The translations under genes and the position numbers were made by a program. Shown here in pieces: positions 24,253 to 33,673 of a DNA stretch of 64,000 nucleotides. Within the stretch, counting starts at the first letter, position 1; every line of letters starts with the position of its first letter. The notes under the pieces are model-generated. The model made no database searches. It saw only the letters and a program-made list of their open reading frames with translations, and was not told the DNA's origin. Origin of the DNA: Leptolyngbya sp. KIOST-1 (GTDB taxonomy: Bacteria > Cyanobacteriota > Cyanobacteriia > Phormidesmidales > Phormidesmidaceae); contig NZ_JQFA01000002.1 in NCBI RefSeq assembly GCF_000763385.1, positions 2,914,001-2,978,000 of the forward strand, given 5' to 3'.

Positions 24253-25329
24253 TTAGGGCAGTGCTGCCACTACCTCCTCTCGCCAGGCGTGGGGAAAGCC
24301 TGGGGCCAGGATGGTGGCCTGGTAGGGAATGACGCCCACGTGTTCACTCCCGAGGCACTGGGCCGCCGCGTAGGAGAGATCGAGGGAGCGATCGCCGATG
24401 TACGGGCCGCGATCGTTAATGCGCACCACAACGGTTTTGCCATTGAGTTGATTGCGCACCTTGAGATGTGTGCCGAAGGGCAGGGTTTTGTGAGCTGCCG
24501 TGAGGTCGTGCTGGTTAAAGGTTTCGCCAGTAGCTGTTTGCCGACCGTGAAAATAGGGCCCATACCAGGAGGCTATGCCGCTAATGGTCTGCTGGGTTTC
24601 GCCTAACCCTTTGACCACCATCTGTACCTGGCTGGAGTCGAGGGGGGGAGCCCCAAACGCAAGGCGCAGATTATTCACCCAATGGGTCGCCTGAAGGGCG
24701 GGGCGTTCCGGCTTAGCCGCATTATGGTCCTGGTCCTCCTCGGGCAGCACAAATACGGTTTGACCATCAATCTGGGCCGCCGCCTGCTCTGGACTCAGGC
24801 TTGGGGTGAGGCGATCGGGGTTGGTTTCTAAAACAGGGACAACCTGACGAATCTGTTCAGCGATCCGATCGGCTACCTGGCGAGACGATACCCGGCCAAT
24901 CGGCACATCTTTCACGTGAATTGTGAAGTCTGCCGCTGAGTTATTGCCCTCAGCGGCAGGAGCACCGCCGCAGGCGCTGGCAAGCGGGGCAATCTGAGTC
25001 ACACCGCTGCTGACGTGCGTATTGTCGTTCTGACCCACTACAGCCACCGCCGCGGTTGCACCCCAGTGGTCCCAGTCAACGGTGGCTGTGTGGGGCCAGC
25101 CTAGCTGAGGCTGTAGCCACAGGGGCTGATGACCCCACCCCTGGAGAGGCAGGGGTGGATAAGGCCATGCGCCGTGGTCGATGGCTGCTTCGCGGTGCAA
25201 AGGAGCCACTGCGTAGGGATTGACCGCCTGCAGCGTGACCGATGGATGGAGGTACGGCGGTAAGATGGCAACCCAGAGAAGTCCAAATAACGTCATTTGT
25301 GCGTGTGCTGAAATCAACGCCCGTAGCAC
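24253..25329 (-). CDS. rlpA: RlpA-like double-psi beta-barrel protein
   Basis: A 358-residue exported protein. A hydrophobic start (from GTG 25329, or ATG 25296 with 'MTLFGLLWVAILPPYL') looks like a signal peptide. A long low-complexity middle is followed by a C-terminal RlpA/DPBB domain: 'GIASWYGPYFHGRQTATGETFNQHDLTAAHKTLPFGTHLKVRNQ..NGKTVVVRINDRGPY'. The His of 'AAHKTLPFGT' and Asp of 'INDRGPY' are the conserved catalytic-site residues of RlpA lytic transglycosylases, which cut peptidoglycan strands lacking side peptides. The C-terminal SPOR domain found in proteobacterial RlpA is absent. The gene is convergent with the Rieske gene, 13 bp away. Confidence 0.88.
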   Translation of the reverse strand: MLRALISAHAQMTLFGLLWVAILPPYLHPSVTLQAVNPYAVAPLHREAAIDHGAWPYPPLPLQGWGHQPLWLQPQLGWPHTATVDWDHWGATAAVAVVGQNDNTHVSSGVTQIAPLASACGGAPAAEGNNSAADFTIHVKDVPIGRVSSRQVADRIAEQIRQVVPVLETNPDRLTPSLSPEQAAAQIDGQTVFVLPEEDQDHNAAKPERPALQATHWVNNLRLAFGAPPLDSSQVQMVVKGLGETQQTISGIASWYGPYFHGRQTATGETFNQHDLTAAHKTLPFGTHLKVRNQLNGKTVVVRINDRGPYIGDRSLDLSYAAAQCLGSEHVGVIPYQATILAPGFPHAWREEVVAALP

Positions 25330-26277
25330 CCGCAGACCTAACTGATGCTAGACCTAGCGACAAGCCGTGCCTGTGGGCAAGAGAAAGCAGCAACCCCAAT
25401 AACAGCGCTTGTTCAGCTACCAGGGCAAAAAAAGCCAGCTCTCAAAGGAATTTGCAAAGAAGCAAATAATTTTTCAGACTAACACCTAAAATTTGTATAT
25501 GCAACGACATTCTTTACAAACAATTTAGGCTATCTATCTCAAGTTTGATTTTTAAAGGTCACTTAGGCAGAAGCAAAAACTTTGGGTGGAAAGCTAGGAC
25601 TGCTGCCAAATTCTGCTTCTCTACGCAAGCAGAGTCACATCTTGGCGCTATGCACCCAACGGTTTGGCAAGCTTGACTCTAGGGACTGTCATCAGTTAAC
25701 AGTTAATGCTCAAAAATCAACGAGTGCAGCCCCTAGCCTGACTTGAGTCGGGCGTGGCAAGGCTTATATACCAAGCGTCTGGCCGCCATTGATTACACGC
25801 CCTGGCACTACAATCAATATCACCGTTAAAGATTTGGCCCACTAGCAATCTAAAGTGCTCAACCCAGACTGTCGTCTTCCCAAAGTAGCAGCCCCACCTG
25901 AATGACACCAACAGAGGGGTCGGATGGGGCTGGAGACGCAGTTAGGAGGTATCTTGGCTCAAGCATATCTGGGGAAAGGGAAGGTAGCGCTTTCCCTTAA
26001 CAAGTTTTTAATGCGTTAGGCCTCGCTCCCCTTGCCTGGACGCTGCCCAACGCAAGTTGCCCATGGGAACTGGGGCGATGGTTTGGAACAGAGCCATGTT
26101 CAGCCCTTTCCCTTTATGGGAGCATAAAGCTTCCGTAAACGCCTGGGTGTTCAGGTATCGAATCAAACTCAGCAGGTGAAGAATCACCCTAGGCCCCCAG
26201 CGGCGTCACGGCTGCAACAGTGCATTTCGCTGACCGGGGTCGGGAGTTCTGTCACTATCCTAGAGTTGGTTCCAGCC
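25330..26277. other. Gene-poor stretch (~950 bp)
   Basis: I found no coding region I can support on either strand. The DNA changes from AT-rich (about 25460-25600) to mixed composition, with a TTTACA...TATCTC promoter-like pair near 25510-25540. No tRNA, CRISPR or clear terminator is seen. Decay of older genes is possible, since a truncated DUF928-like gene follows. Confidence 0.5.
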
Positions 26278-26484
26278 ATGAAGGCAACCCTCATCCGAGT
26301 ATTTGTTTGGCCCAGTGGCGCGGCAGTGCTAGTGGGAATTAGCATGTTAACTTTGCTACTGCTGCACTGGCCCCAGCTGGGGGGCGATCGCCAGGCCAGG
26401 AACCCCCGCGACGAATTTCCGGGACAGCGGCGAGGGGGCGGCACCCACTGGGTCAACACCCCACCCCACGACACCATGGCGTAG
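26278..26484 (+). CDS. Short signal-peptide protein, probably truncated DUF928
   Basis: A 68-residue reading frame starts 'MKATLIRVFVWPSGAAVLVGISMLTLLLLHW', a signal peptide or anchor. It continues with 'EFPGQRRGGGTHW', which resembles the 'GxPGRRxGGGTR' motif at the mature N-terminus of cyanobacterial DUF928 proteins. The frame then stops about 13 residues later, whereas DUF928 proteins run some 200 residues more. DUF928 genes often neighbour CHASE2, FecR or CHAT genes, and here a CHASE2 gene follows. It is probably a remnant; a real short peptide cannot be excluded. Confidence 0.45.
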   Translation: MKATLIRVFVWPSGAAVLVGISMLTLLLLHWPQLGGDRQARNPRDEFPGQRRGGGTHWVNTPPHDTMA

Positions 26485-26646
26485 CGAGAGCTTTACCGTG
26501 GAACGTCACTGTAGCCTTGGCCAGCCCAATCGCAGTTCAATCGCACTATGGGATAGTAAACGACAGCCAATCTAACACATTGTCCGGATAGCGCCGATAA
26601 TGCCCTGTATATCTGAATATTCAGGGATTTAAGTCAATGCCTGTCA

Positions 26647-29232
26647 TTGTCACATCTGCCGTTGTCGGTTCAATCCATGGTGCATTTCCGGAATTGGCCC
26701 CTGGGCCAACTGCTTGCTAATTTAGCGTCCTGTTTTTCAAAACCGATTAATTTTGGCAGTCGAGCTGTACTGGTTTCCAGCCTGCTGGCCTTGGCCCTGG
26801 TGTCGGGCGGCAAGCGGCTACAGCTCTTTGAAACCCTTGAAATGTCGAGCTTCGATCTGCTCACCCGGCTCCAGGTTAACGGGTCGCCAGACTCCCGCCT
26901 GCTGCTGATAGAAGTGACTGAGGCCGATCTCGAAGCCCACGGCTGGCCTCTCTCTGATCAAGTGATAGCTGATGTTATTGCGGAGGTGCAGCGCCACGAC
27001 CCGGCGGTGGTCGGCCTGGATCTCTACCGCAACACGCCCCAGGATATGCCCGGACAGGCCGCCCTGGCCCAAGCCTTTGAGTCTCCCAATGTGATTGGGA
27101 TTTACAACGTGGGCAAGCAGGGCAGCACCATTGAGGTGCCGGCTCCTGCTACCTGGCCCGCCGACCAGGTGGGTTTTAACGACTTGGCCATTGACCCCGA
27201 TGGGGTGTTGCGCCGCAATCTGCTGTACGTGTCGGCCCCGGAACATCCGTTTTACTCGTTTCCGCTGCGGGTGGTGCTGGCTTACCACGATGATCTGAGC
27301 TTTGAGGTCGATCGCCCAAATGACCTGCTGCGGATCGGGACTACCGAGTTTCCGGCCCTACTGGAGGGAGATGGCGGCTATTCCGCCATTGATAATCGGG
27401 GCTACCAGGTGCTGATGAAGTATCGGACGCCCTACCAAACAGCCCCCAGCTTGACCATTACTCAGGTGTTGGCCGGGGCGGTCCCCCCCGACTGGGTGCG
27501 GGGCAAAATTGTGCTGATTGGTTCGACCGCATCCAGCCTCAAGGACGAATTTTTTACGCCGTTCAGCCAGGACCAGTCGTCGCAGTTCGTGATGTCTGGT
27601 GTTGAAATCCACGCCCAGAGCATCAGCCAAATGCTCGATACGATCGCGGGTCAACCCGCCCTCTACCGGTTCCTACCCCAGTGGGGCGAGTTTCTCTGGC
27701 TGTTGGGCTGTACTCTGATCGCCGGTATCACCGGTTGGACGGTGCGGCGGCCCGCCATGCTGCTGGTGCTCAGCGGCGGCGTACTCCTGGGCATTTGGGG
27801 CCTTAGCGGACTGGCCCTGGCCCAGATGATCTGGGTTCCCACCGTAGAACCGGTGGCGGCTTTCCTGCTGGCCCTGGGCCTGGTGCTGACCCAGAAAGCG
27901 CTGTATCGCAGCAGCTACGACCAACTCACGCTGCTGCCGGGGCGCGATATGTTTTTGCTGCAAGTGCAGCGGGCGCTGCAACACCATCCCGGTACAGCAG
28001 TGACGGTGGTGTTTTTAGATATCGATCGCTTCAAGCTGATCAACCAGTCCTTTGGCCACCTGACGGGCGATCGCGTGCTCAAAACCATCGGTCAACGGTT
28101 GCGGCAGTTTCTGCCGACTTCGGCCCAACTGGCGCGGGTGGGGGGCGACGAGTTTGCCTTTTTGCTGCCGGTGCACGACCAGGCCACCGTCGACCAATGG
28201 CTTAGCCGTCTGCAAACCGAGCTGTCGGCCCCCTTTTCCATTGCTCGGCGGCGGCTCTCGGTGACCAGTTCCATGGGCGTGGCCATGGCCCACCGCGACC
28301 ACCCCCCCACGGCCCAGGACCTGCTGCGCGATGCCCACACCGCCATGTATCGGGCCAAGGCCCTGCACGAGTACCGCCACGAGGTATTTGCCAGCACCAT
28401 GCACGAGGAGGCAGTGCGCCGCCTGGAGCTGGAGAGTCATTTGCTCAATGCGTTTGAAAACAACGAGTTTTTGCTCCATTACCAGCCCATTGTGTGCCTA
28501 CAGAGCGGTCGCATTGCTGGGTTTGAGGCGCTGGTGCGCTGGTACCGACCTGAGGAGGGGTTTGTATCCCCCGGGCAGTTTATCCAGGTCACCGAAGAAA
28601 CTGGGCTGATTGTGCACCTGGGCCAGTGGATTTTTCGGGCCGCCTGCACCCAGCTCAAGATCTGGCAGCAGCAGTTCCCTGACCACCCGCTGACCATGAG
28701 CATTAACCTGTCGCGGCGGCAGTTTCACCAGGCTGACCTGGTCGATCAGTTTGGCGACACTCTAAAGGAACTGGCCCTGGTCGGCAACCGAGTGCAGCTC
28801 GAAATTACCGAAAGCATGATCATGCGCGATGTTGACGGGGCCGTCGATCTGATGCACCGCCTCAAGCAGCTGGGGCTGAAGCTGGCGATCGATGACTTTG
28901 GGACTGGCTACTCGTCGCTGAGCTATCTGCATCGGTTTCCTACCGATACCCTCAAAATTGATCAGTCCTTTGTGGGGCGGATGGACCAGAGCGACGACGA
29001 TCGCGAAATTGTGCACACCATCATCACCCTGGGCCAGAAGCTGAACATGGATCTGGTGGCCGAAGGCATTGAGACCGAAACCCAGCTGGAGCGCCTGCGG
29101 GCGATGGGCTGCTGCCGGGGGCAGGGCTACTGGTTTGCCCAACCCCTGGGCCGCGAGGCCGCCACGGCCCTGCTGGCCAACCCCTGGCCCCAGTTCCAGA
29201 CCGGCCTCGCTAACCATGCTCAAACGGCTTGA
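26647..29232 (+). CDS. CHASE2-GGDEF-EAL c-di-GMP signalling protein
   Basis: An 861-residue membrane protein. The N-terminal helix and a CHASE2 sensor (about 50-330; 'LLLIEVTEADLEAHGWPLSDQVIADVI', 'GKIVLIGSTASSLKDEFFTPF') are followed by three transmembrane helices (about 345-420). A GGDEF domain with intact 'RVGGDEF' and an EAL domain with 'FEALVRW', 'ITESMIMRD', 'IDDFGTGYSSLSYL' and 'VAEGIETE' follow. Both domains look active, so it should turn over cyclic di-GMP in response to an extracellular cue. Unlike the protein at 7652 it has no PAS domain. The start is uncertain: TTG 26647 or ATG 26677. Confidence 0.9.
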   Translation: MSHLPLSVQSMVHFRNWPLGQLLANLASCFSKPINFGSRAVLVSSLLALALVSGGKRLQLFETLEMSSFDLLTRLQVNGSPDSRLLLIEVTEADLEAHGWPLSDQVIADVIAEVQRHDPAVVGLDLYRNTPQDMPGQAALAQAFESPNVIGIYNVGKQGSTIEVPAPATWPADQVGFNDLAIDPDGVLRRNLLYVSAPEHPFYSFPLRVVLAYHDDLSFEVDRPNDLLRIGTTEFPALLEGDGGYSAIDNRGYQVLMKYRTPYQTAPSLTITQVLAGAVPPDWVRGKIVLIGSTASSLKDEFFTPFSQDQSSQFVMSGVEIHAQSISQMLDTIAGQPALYRFLPQWGEFLWLLGCTLIAGITGWTVRRPAMLLVLSGGVLLGIWGLSGLALAQMIWVPTVEPVAAFLLALGLVLTQKALYRSSYDQLTLLPGRDMFLLQVQRALQHHPGTAVTVVFLDIDRFKLINQSFGHLTGDRVLKTIGQRLRQFLPTSAQLARVGGDEFAFLLPVHDQATVDQWLSRLQTELSAPFSIARRRLSVTSSMGVAMAHRDHPPTAQDLLRDAHTAMYRAKALHEYRHEVFASTMHEEAVRRLELESHLLNAFENNEFLLHYQPIVCLQSGRIAGFEALVRWYRPEEGFVSPGQFIQVTEETGLIVHLGQWIFRAACTQLKIWQQQFPDHPLTMSINLSRRQFHQADLVDQFGDTLKELALVGNRVQLEITESMIMRDVDGAVDLMHRLKQLGLKLAIDDFGTGYSSLSYLHRFPTDTLKIDQSFVGRMDQSDDDREIVHTIITLGQKLNMDLVAEGIETETQLERLRAMGCCRGQGYWFAQPLGREAATALLANPWPQFQTGLANHAQTA

Positions 29233-29548
29233 AACTAGCGGTATTTGGTCAACGTTACATAACACTATGTTTTGTGCAGAAGTAATAGGATGAAGGGGTA
29301 GCTTTTGTGCTTCAGGGCACAGTAAGAGAGACTGAGTTTTTGAGGTTGGCTACTCACGCTGCACTCGCTTCGAGCGCTAATACACTCCACTTGCTGGCCG
29401 GTCTGGGTTGTCGAGATTTAGACCCAGGTCTGCTGTCTGCGATCGCTGCAATTCGTGCCGCGATCGCACCACCTTCCAGGGGCAGCTCTGGCTGCAGGAG
29501 CGATCGGGCGGGCCGTCGACCTCAAGGTGACCAACAGGAGGTCAAACC
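29233..29548. other. Intergenic region upstream of the succinate-semialdehyde dehydrogenase
   Basis: A 316-bp gap. The short frames here have no recognisable product. It contains GTTACATAAC (29252-29261), two GCGATCGC-type HIP1 sites and a strong ribosome-binding site (CAGGAGGTC) just before ATG 29549. It is presumably the promoter region of the 2-oxoglutarate to succinate operon. Confidence 0.5.
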
Positions 29549-30940
29549 ATGCCCATTGCCAGTATTAACCCCGCCACCGCTGAGGTACTCAAGACCTTTG
29601 AACCCTTGAGCGAGGCCGAAATCGAGCGTAAGCTTGCCCAAGCCGCCCAGGCATTCACAACCTACCGACAGACCTCTTTCCACCAGCGGGCTACCTGGCT
29701 GCGCCAGGCGGCCCAGGTGCTCGACGACAACAAAGCTGCCTACGCCGAAATCATGGCTTTGGAGATGGGCAAACCCCTGGCTGGGGCGATCGTCGAGGTC
29801 GAAAAGAGCGCCCTGGTGTGTCGCTACTACGCCGACCACGGGGCCGAGTTTCTGGCCGATGAGCCCGCCACCACCGACGCCAGCCGCAGCTTTGTGCGCT
29901 ATCAGCCCCTGGGTCCGGTGCTGGCGGTGATGCCGTGGAATTTTCCCTTCTGGCAGGTGTTTCGCTTTGCTGCCCCGGCGCTGATGGCGGGCAACGTGGG
30001 CCTGCTCAAGCACGCCTCGAATGTGCCCCAGTGTGCCCTGGCGATTGAAGAAGTGTTTCAGAAGGCGGGTCTGCCCGAGGGGGCGTTTCAAACCCTGCTG
30101 ATCGGGGGCGATCGCATTGCCCAACTGGTCACCGACGATCGCATCAAGGCTGCCACCCTCACCGGCAGCGAGCCCGCCGGAGCCAGCCTGGCCGCCGCCT
30201 GCGGTCAGCAGATCAAAAAAACCGTGCTGGAACTGGGCGGCAGCGACCCGTTTATTGTTATGCCCAGCGCCGACCTGGAGGGGGCGATCGCCACCGCCGC
30301 CACCGCCCGCATGCTCAACAGCGGTCAGTCCTGCATTGCCGCCAAGCGGTTCATCGTCCATGAAGCCATTGCCGAACGCTTTGAGCAGGGCCTGACTGAA
30401 AAATTTGCCGCCCTCCAGGTGGGCGACCCGCTCAGCGACGGGGTCACCGTCGGCCCCCTGGCCACCCCCGGCATTGCCGCCGAGCTAGAGCAGCAGGTCA
30501 ACACCTGCCTGGAGTTGGGCGGCACCGCCCTGATCGGCGGTGATGTCGCCGCGCTCAAAGCCCAACTACCTGCTGAACTGCAAAACGGCAACTGGTTCCC
30601 GCCTACTATTCTGGCCGCCCTCCCCCCCGGCACCCCCGCCGACCAGGAGGAGTTCTTTGGCCCGGTGGCGCTGGTGTTTCGGGTAAATAGCCTGGACGAG
30701 GCGATCGCCCGGGCCAACGACATTCCCTTTGGCCTGGGGGCCAGCGCCTGGACCCAGGACCCCGCCGAATTGGATCGCCTGGTCAGCGAACTCGAAGCCG
30801 GGGCAGTCTTTATCAATGGGCTCGTGAAGTCTGACCCGCGCCTGCCCTTCGGCGGCATCAAGCGATCGGGCTATGGCCGCGAACTGGGTCGCCCCGGCAT
30901 CCTTGAATTCGTCAACCCAAAAACCATCTGGATCAAATAG
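29549..30940 (+). CDS. gabD: Succinate-semialdehyde dehydrogenase
   Basis: A 463-residue aldehyde dehydrogenase of the short SSADH type. Signatures are 'VMPWNFPFWQVFRFAAPALMAGNVGLLKHA', 'TLTGSEPAGASLA', the Glu in 'VLELGGSDPFIV', the nucleophile Cys in 'NSGQSCIAAKRFIVH' (about residue 260), and 'EEFFGPVALVFRV'. It oxidises succinate semialdehyde to succinate with NAD(P). The next gene encodes the ThDP enzyme that makes succinate semialdehyde from 2-oxoglutarate; the same adjacent pair in Synechococcus PCC 7002 closes the cyanobacterial TCA cycle without 2-oxoglutarate dehydrogenase. AGGAGGTC precedes ATG 29549. The function call rests on this gene order as well as on similarity. Confidence 0.9.
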   Translation: MPIASINPATAEVLKTFEPLSEAEIERKLAQAAQAFTTYRQTSFHQRATWLRQAAQVLDDNKAAYAEIMALEMGKPLAGAIVEVEKSALVCRYYADHGAEFLADEPATTDASRSFVRYQPLGPVLAVMPWNFPFWQVFRFAAPALMAGNVGLLKHASNVPQCALAIEEVFQKAGLPEGAFQTLLIGGDRIAQLVTDDRIKAATLTGSEPAGASLAAACGQQIKKTVLELGGSDPFIVMPSADLEGAIATAATARMLNSGQSCIAAKRFIVHEAIAERFEQGLTEKFAALQVGDPLSDGVTVGPLATPGIAAELEQQVNTCLELGGTALIGGDVAALKAQLPAELQNGNWFPPTILAALPPGTPADQEEFFGPVALVFRVNSLDEAIARANDIPFGLGASAWTQDPAELDRLVSELEAGAVFINGLVKSDPRLPFGGIKRSGYGRELGRPGILEFVNPKTIWIK

Positions 30941-30990
30941 CCTTACCCCGCCCACGCCCCTCGCCAGGGCAAACCCGTGGGCTTGCCTCT

Positions 30991-31039
30991 ACCCTCCACC
31001 CATCCACCCCCTACCCATCCACCCCTACCCCCCACCCCT
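30991..31039. repeat. CCCATCCACCC pyrimidine repeat directly before the start codon
   Basis: Repeated CACCCATCCACCCCCTA-like units run right up to ATG 31040, filling the place where a ribosome-binding site would be. The core matches the tandem repeat at 1397-1530. The strand is nearly free of G, so the mRNA leader would be unstructured and without a Shine-Dalgarno sequence. Confidence 0.75.
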
Positions 31040-32677
31040 ATGAACACCGCCGAACTTCTCGTCCAGTGCCTCGAAAACGAGGGCGTCGAATACATCTTTG
31101 GCCTGCCCGGCGAAGAAAACCTCCAGCTGCTCCAGGCCCTGAAGCGCTCCTCCATCCAGTTCATCACCACCCGCCATGAGCAGGGGGCGGCCTTCATGGC
31201 CGATGTCTACGGGCGGCTGACGGGCAAGGCGGGGGTGTGTCTCTCGACCCTGGGGCCGGGGGCAACCAACCTGATGACCGGCGTGGCCGACGCCACCCTC
31301 GATCGCGCCCCCCTGGTCGCCATTACCGGCCAGGTGGGCACCGATCGCATGCACATTGAGTCGCACCAGTACCTGGACCTGGTGGCCATGTTTGCCCCGG
31401 TCACCAAGTGGAATGCTCAGATTGTGCGGCCCAGCAACACCCCCGAAATTGTTCGCAAAGCCTTTAAGCTAGCCCAGACCGAAAAGCCCGGCGCAGTGCA
31501 CATCGACCTGCCTGAAAACATTGCCGAAATGGAAGTGGTGGGGGCAACCCTGCGCAAGGACAGCCAGGAGAAGACCTACGCCTCGCTGCAGAGCATTCAG
31601 CAGGCGGCGGTGGCCATCTCCCAGGCCAGCAACCCGATGATCCTGGTGGGCAATGGGGCCATCCGAGCCGGCGCCAGCGAAGCCCTGACCGAGTTTGCCA
31701 CCCAGCTCAACATTCCTGTGGCCAACACCTTTATGGGCAAGGGGGTGATTCCCTACACTCACCCGCTGGCGCTGTGGTCCATCGGGTTGCAGCAGCGGGA
31801 CTACATCACCTGCGCCATGGAGCAGACCGACCTGATTGTCGCCGTTGGCTACGACCTGGTGGAGTATTCGCCCAAAAAGTGGAACCCCGACGGCAACCTG
31901 CCCATTCTGCACATCAACCTCACCCACGCCGAAATCGACAGCAGCTACATTCCCAAAGTAGAAGTGATTGGCGACATCTCCGACTCCCTGCACGAAATTC
32001 TGAAGCGGGTGAAGCGCCAGGGTCGCCCTGAGCCCCTCAGCCTCAAGGTGCGCGACGAGATCCGCGCCGACTACGAGCAGTATGCCGATGACTACGGCTT
32101 CCCGATCAAGCCCCAGAAGCTGATCTACGATCTGCGCCAGGTACTCGACGCCGACGACATCGTGATCTCAGATGTGGGGGCCCACAAAATGTGGATGGCC
32201 CGCAACTACCACTGCCTGCGCCCCAACACCTGCTTAATTTCCAACGGCTTTGCCGCAATGGGCATTGCTCTGCCGGGGGCGATGGCGGCCAAGCTGGTGC
32301 ACCCCAACCGTAAGGTGGTGGCGGTGACGGGCGACGGCGGTTTTATGATGAACTGCCAGGAACTGGAGACGGCGCTGCGGGTGGGCACCCCCTTTGTCAC
32401 CATCATCTTCAACGACGGCGGCTACGGGCTGATTGAGTGGAAGCAGATGAATTACTACGGCGAGTCGACCTACATTCACTTCACCAACCCCGACTTTGTC
32501 AAGCTGGCGGAGGCCATGGGCCTGAAGGGCTACCGGATTGAGTCGGCGGAGGACTTTGTTCCCACCTTGAAGACCGCCCTGGAAGATGACGTTCCGGCGG
32601 TGATTGACTGCCCGGTGGACTACCGCGAGAACCTGCTGTTTAGCCAGAAAGCGGGAGATTTGAGTTGTCTGGTCTAG
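31040..32677 (+). CDS. 2-oxoglutarate decarboxylase (acetolactate-synthase-like ThDP enzyme)
   Basis: A 545-residue thiamine-diphosphate enzyme of the acetolactate synthase fold. The N-terminal domain has 'GVEYIFGLPGEENLQLLQALK' and the catalytic Glu in 'TTRHEQGAAFMADVYGRLTGK'. The C-terminal domain has the ThDP-binding 'GDGGFMMNCQELETALRVGTPFVTIIFNDGGYGLIEW'. Many genomes label it acetolactate synthase, but its position right behind succinate-semialdehyde dehydrogenase matches the A2770-A2771 pair of Synechococcus PCC 7002, where the product decarboxylates 2-oxoglutarate to succinate semialdehyde. ATG 31040 fits the family start. The 99-bp gap from gabD holds a CCCATCCACCC repeat and no Shine-Dalgarno. 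Confidence 0.88.
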   Translation: MNTAELLVQCLENEGVEYIFGLPGEENLQLLQALKRSSIQFITTRHEQGAAFMADVYGRLTGKAGVCLSTLGPGATNLMTGVADATLDRAPLVAITGQVGTDRMHIESHQYLDLVAMFAPVTKWNAQIVRPSNTPEIVRKAFKLAQTEKPGAVHIDLPENIAEMEVVGATLRKDSQEKTYASLQSIQQAAVAISQASNPMILVGNGAIRAGASEALTEFATQLNIPVANTFMGKGVIPYTHPLALWSIGLQQRDYITCAMEQTDLIVAVGYDLVEYSPKKWNPDGNLPILHINLTHAEIDSSYIPKVEVIGDISDSLHEILKRVKRQGRPEPLSLKVRDEIRADYEQYADDYGFPIKPQKLIYDLRQVLDADDIVISDVGAHKMWMARNYHCLRPNTCLISNGFAAMGIALPGAMAAKLVHPNRKVVAVTGDGGFMMNCQELETALRVGTPFVTIIFNDGGYGLIEWKQMNYYGESTYIHFTNPDFVKLAEAMGLKGYRIESAEDFVPTLKTALEDDVPAVIDCPVDYRENLLFSQKAGDLSCLV

Positions 32678-32801
32678 GTTGTTGAATTTAACCAGGTTTT
32701 GGGTTTCAGGTGCCTGGAGCCGTTAACCCCACTTAAAATTTCCCGGCTGAGGCCACGGCACCACTGAAAAATGGAGGGTCTACCCTACGGCGTAAAGCGT
32801 T

Positions 32802-33542
32802 ATGGTGCTCAATCTGGCAAAGTCGCCGCTGGCGATCAGTATTGGTGGGGTGGGGGCGATCGCGGCCCTCGTCATCGGCCTCTCTTACCTGCCCTCCGCC
32901 AGCGACCCTGGCCCGGAGCCTGAGCTGACCCTTAACAACCTCACGGTGTCCCCCTGGCAGCAGGGCATTGACCTGGGCTGGCAGGCGGCGGTGGCGGCCC
33001 AGAGCGCCCAAATAGAGGCCGACTGGCAGCGGGTCAGCGATCTGTGGGGGCAGGCGATCGCCGCCCTGGAGAGCGTGCCCGCCGATGCCCCTAACTATGC
33101 CCAGGCCCAGGCTAAAGCCGAGGAGTACCGGCGTAATCGGGCGATCGCAGGCGATCGCCTGGCTGCGGCCCGAGCCGCCTCCCCTGCCGTCAGCGACCTG
33201 CAAATGGCTCTGGCCGCTGCCCAACCGGGCTTTAGCTTTGCCCCTGGCCCCAATGCCAGCACCGTTGGCCGCTCCGCCGATGGACTGGCTAGCGTAGAGT
33301 TGACGAGCGATCGGGCGACGCTGGTGCTACCCCGTCCCCAGGCTAGCGCTCCACTTACCATGGCCCAGATGGTCTACGCCCACCAGTTTGTCGCCCTGAC
33401 CGCCCCAGACGTGGATCAGCCCTGGTTGCTCGACAGCCTGCGCGCAGCCCAGAGCGATCGCCCCTTGCCCCCTTCCCCAGCGGCCATTGCCCTCAGCACC
33501 CGGCCCGAAGCGCTGGCCATTACCGTCGGCTTAGATCCCTAA
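32802..33542 (+). CDS. Hypothetical membrane-anchored alanine-rich protein
   Basis: A 246-residue protein with one N-terminal hydrophobic helix (about 10-31) and an exported or cytoplasmic remainder. Residues about 50-120 ('WQQGIDLGWQAAVAAQSAQ..DWQRVSDLWGQAIAALESVPADAPNYAQAQAKAEEYRRN') look like the short helical, TPR-like segment seen in many cyanobacterial membrane proteins. A more beta-rich C-terminal half follows. I do not recognise a named family. It stands alone between the decarboxylase and the nitrilase gene, all on the same strand. Confidence 0.75.
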   Translation: MVLNLAKSPLAISIGGVGAIAALVIGLSYLPSASDPGPEPELTLNNLTVSPWQQGIDLGWQAAVAAQSAQIEADWQRVSDLWGQAIAALESVPADAPNYAQAQAKAEEYRRNRAIAGDRLAAARAASPAVSDLQMALAAAQPGFSFAPGPNASTVGRSADGLASVELTSDRATLVLPRPQASAPLTMAQMVYAHQFVALTAPDVDQPWLLDSLRAAQSDRPLPPSPAAIALSTRPEALAITVGLDP

Positions 33543-33673
33543 GTCTTTGCGCGCCTGACTGTTTTGGGCTACGGCTGTTTTGGGCTAACTGAGTAAACCG
33601 TTCCCCTGAGCGAATAAAATTGATGCGTAGGGAACTGTTAACCGTTCCAGTCTCATCTCCAGTCAGGTAATTT

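Noticed and set aside
29307-29609. A 100-codon frame before the succinate-semialdehyde dehydrogenase
   Set aside because: It overlaps the dehydrogenase start, which has a strong ribosome-binding site, and has no protein-like pattern.
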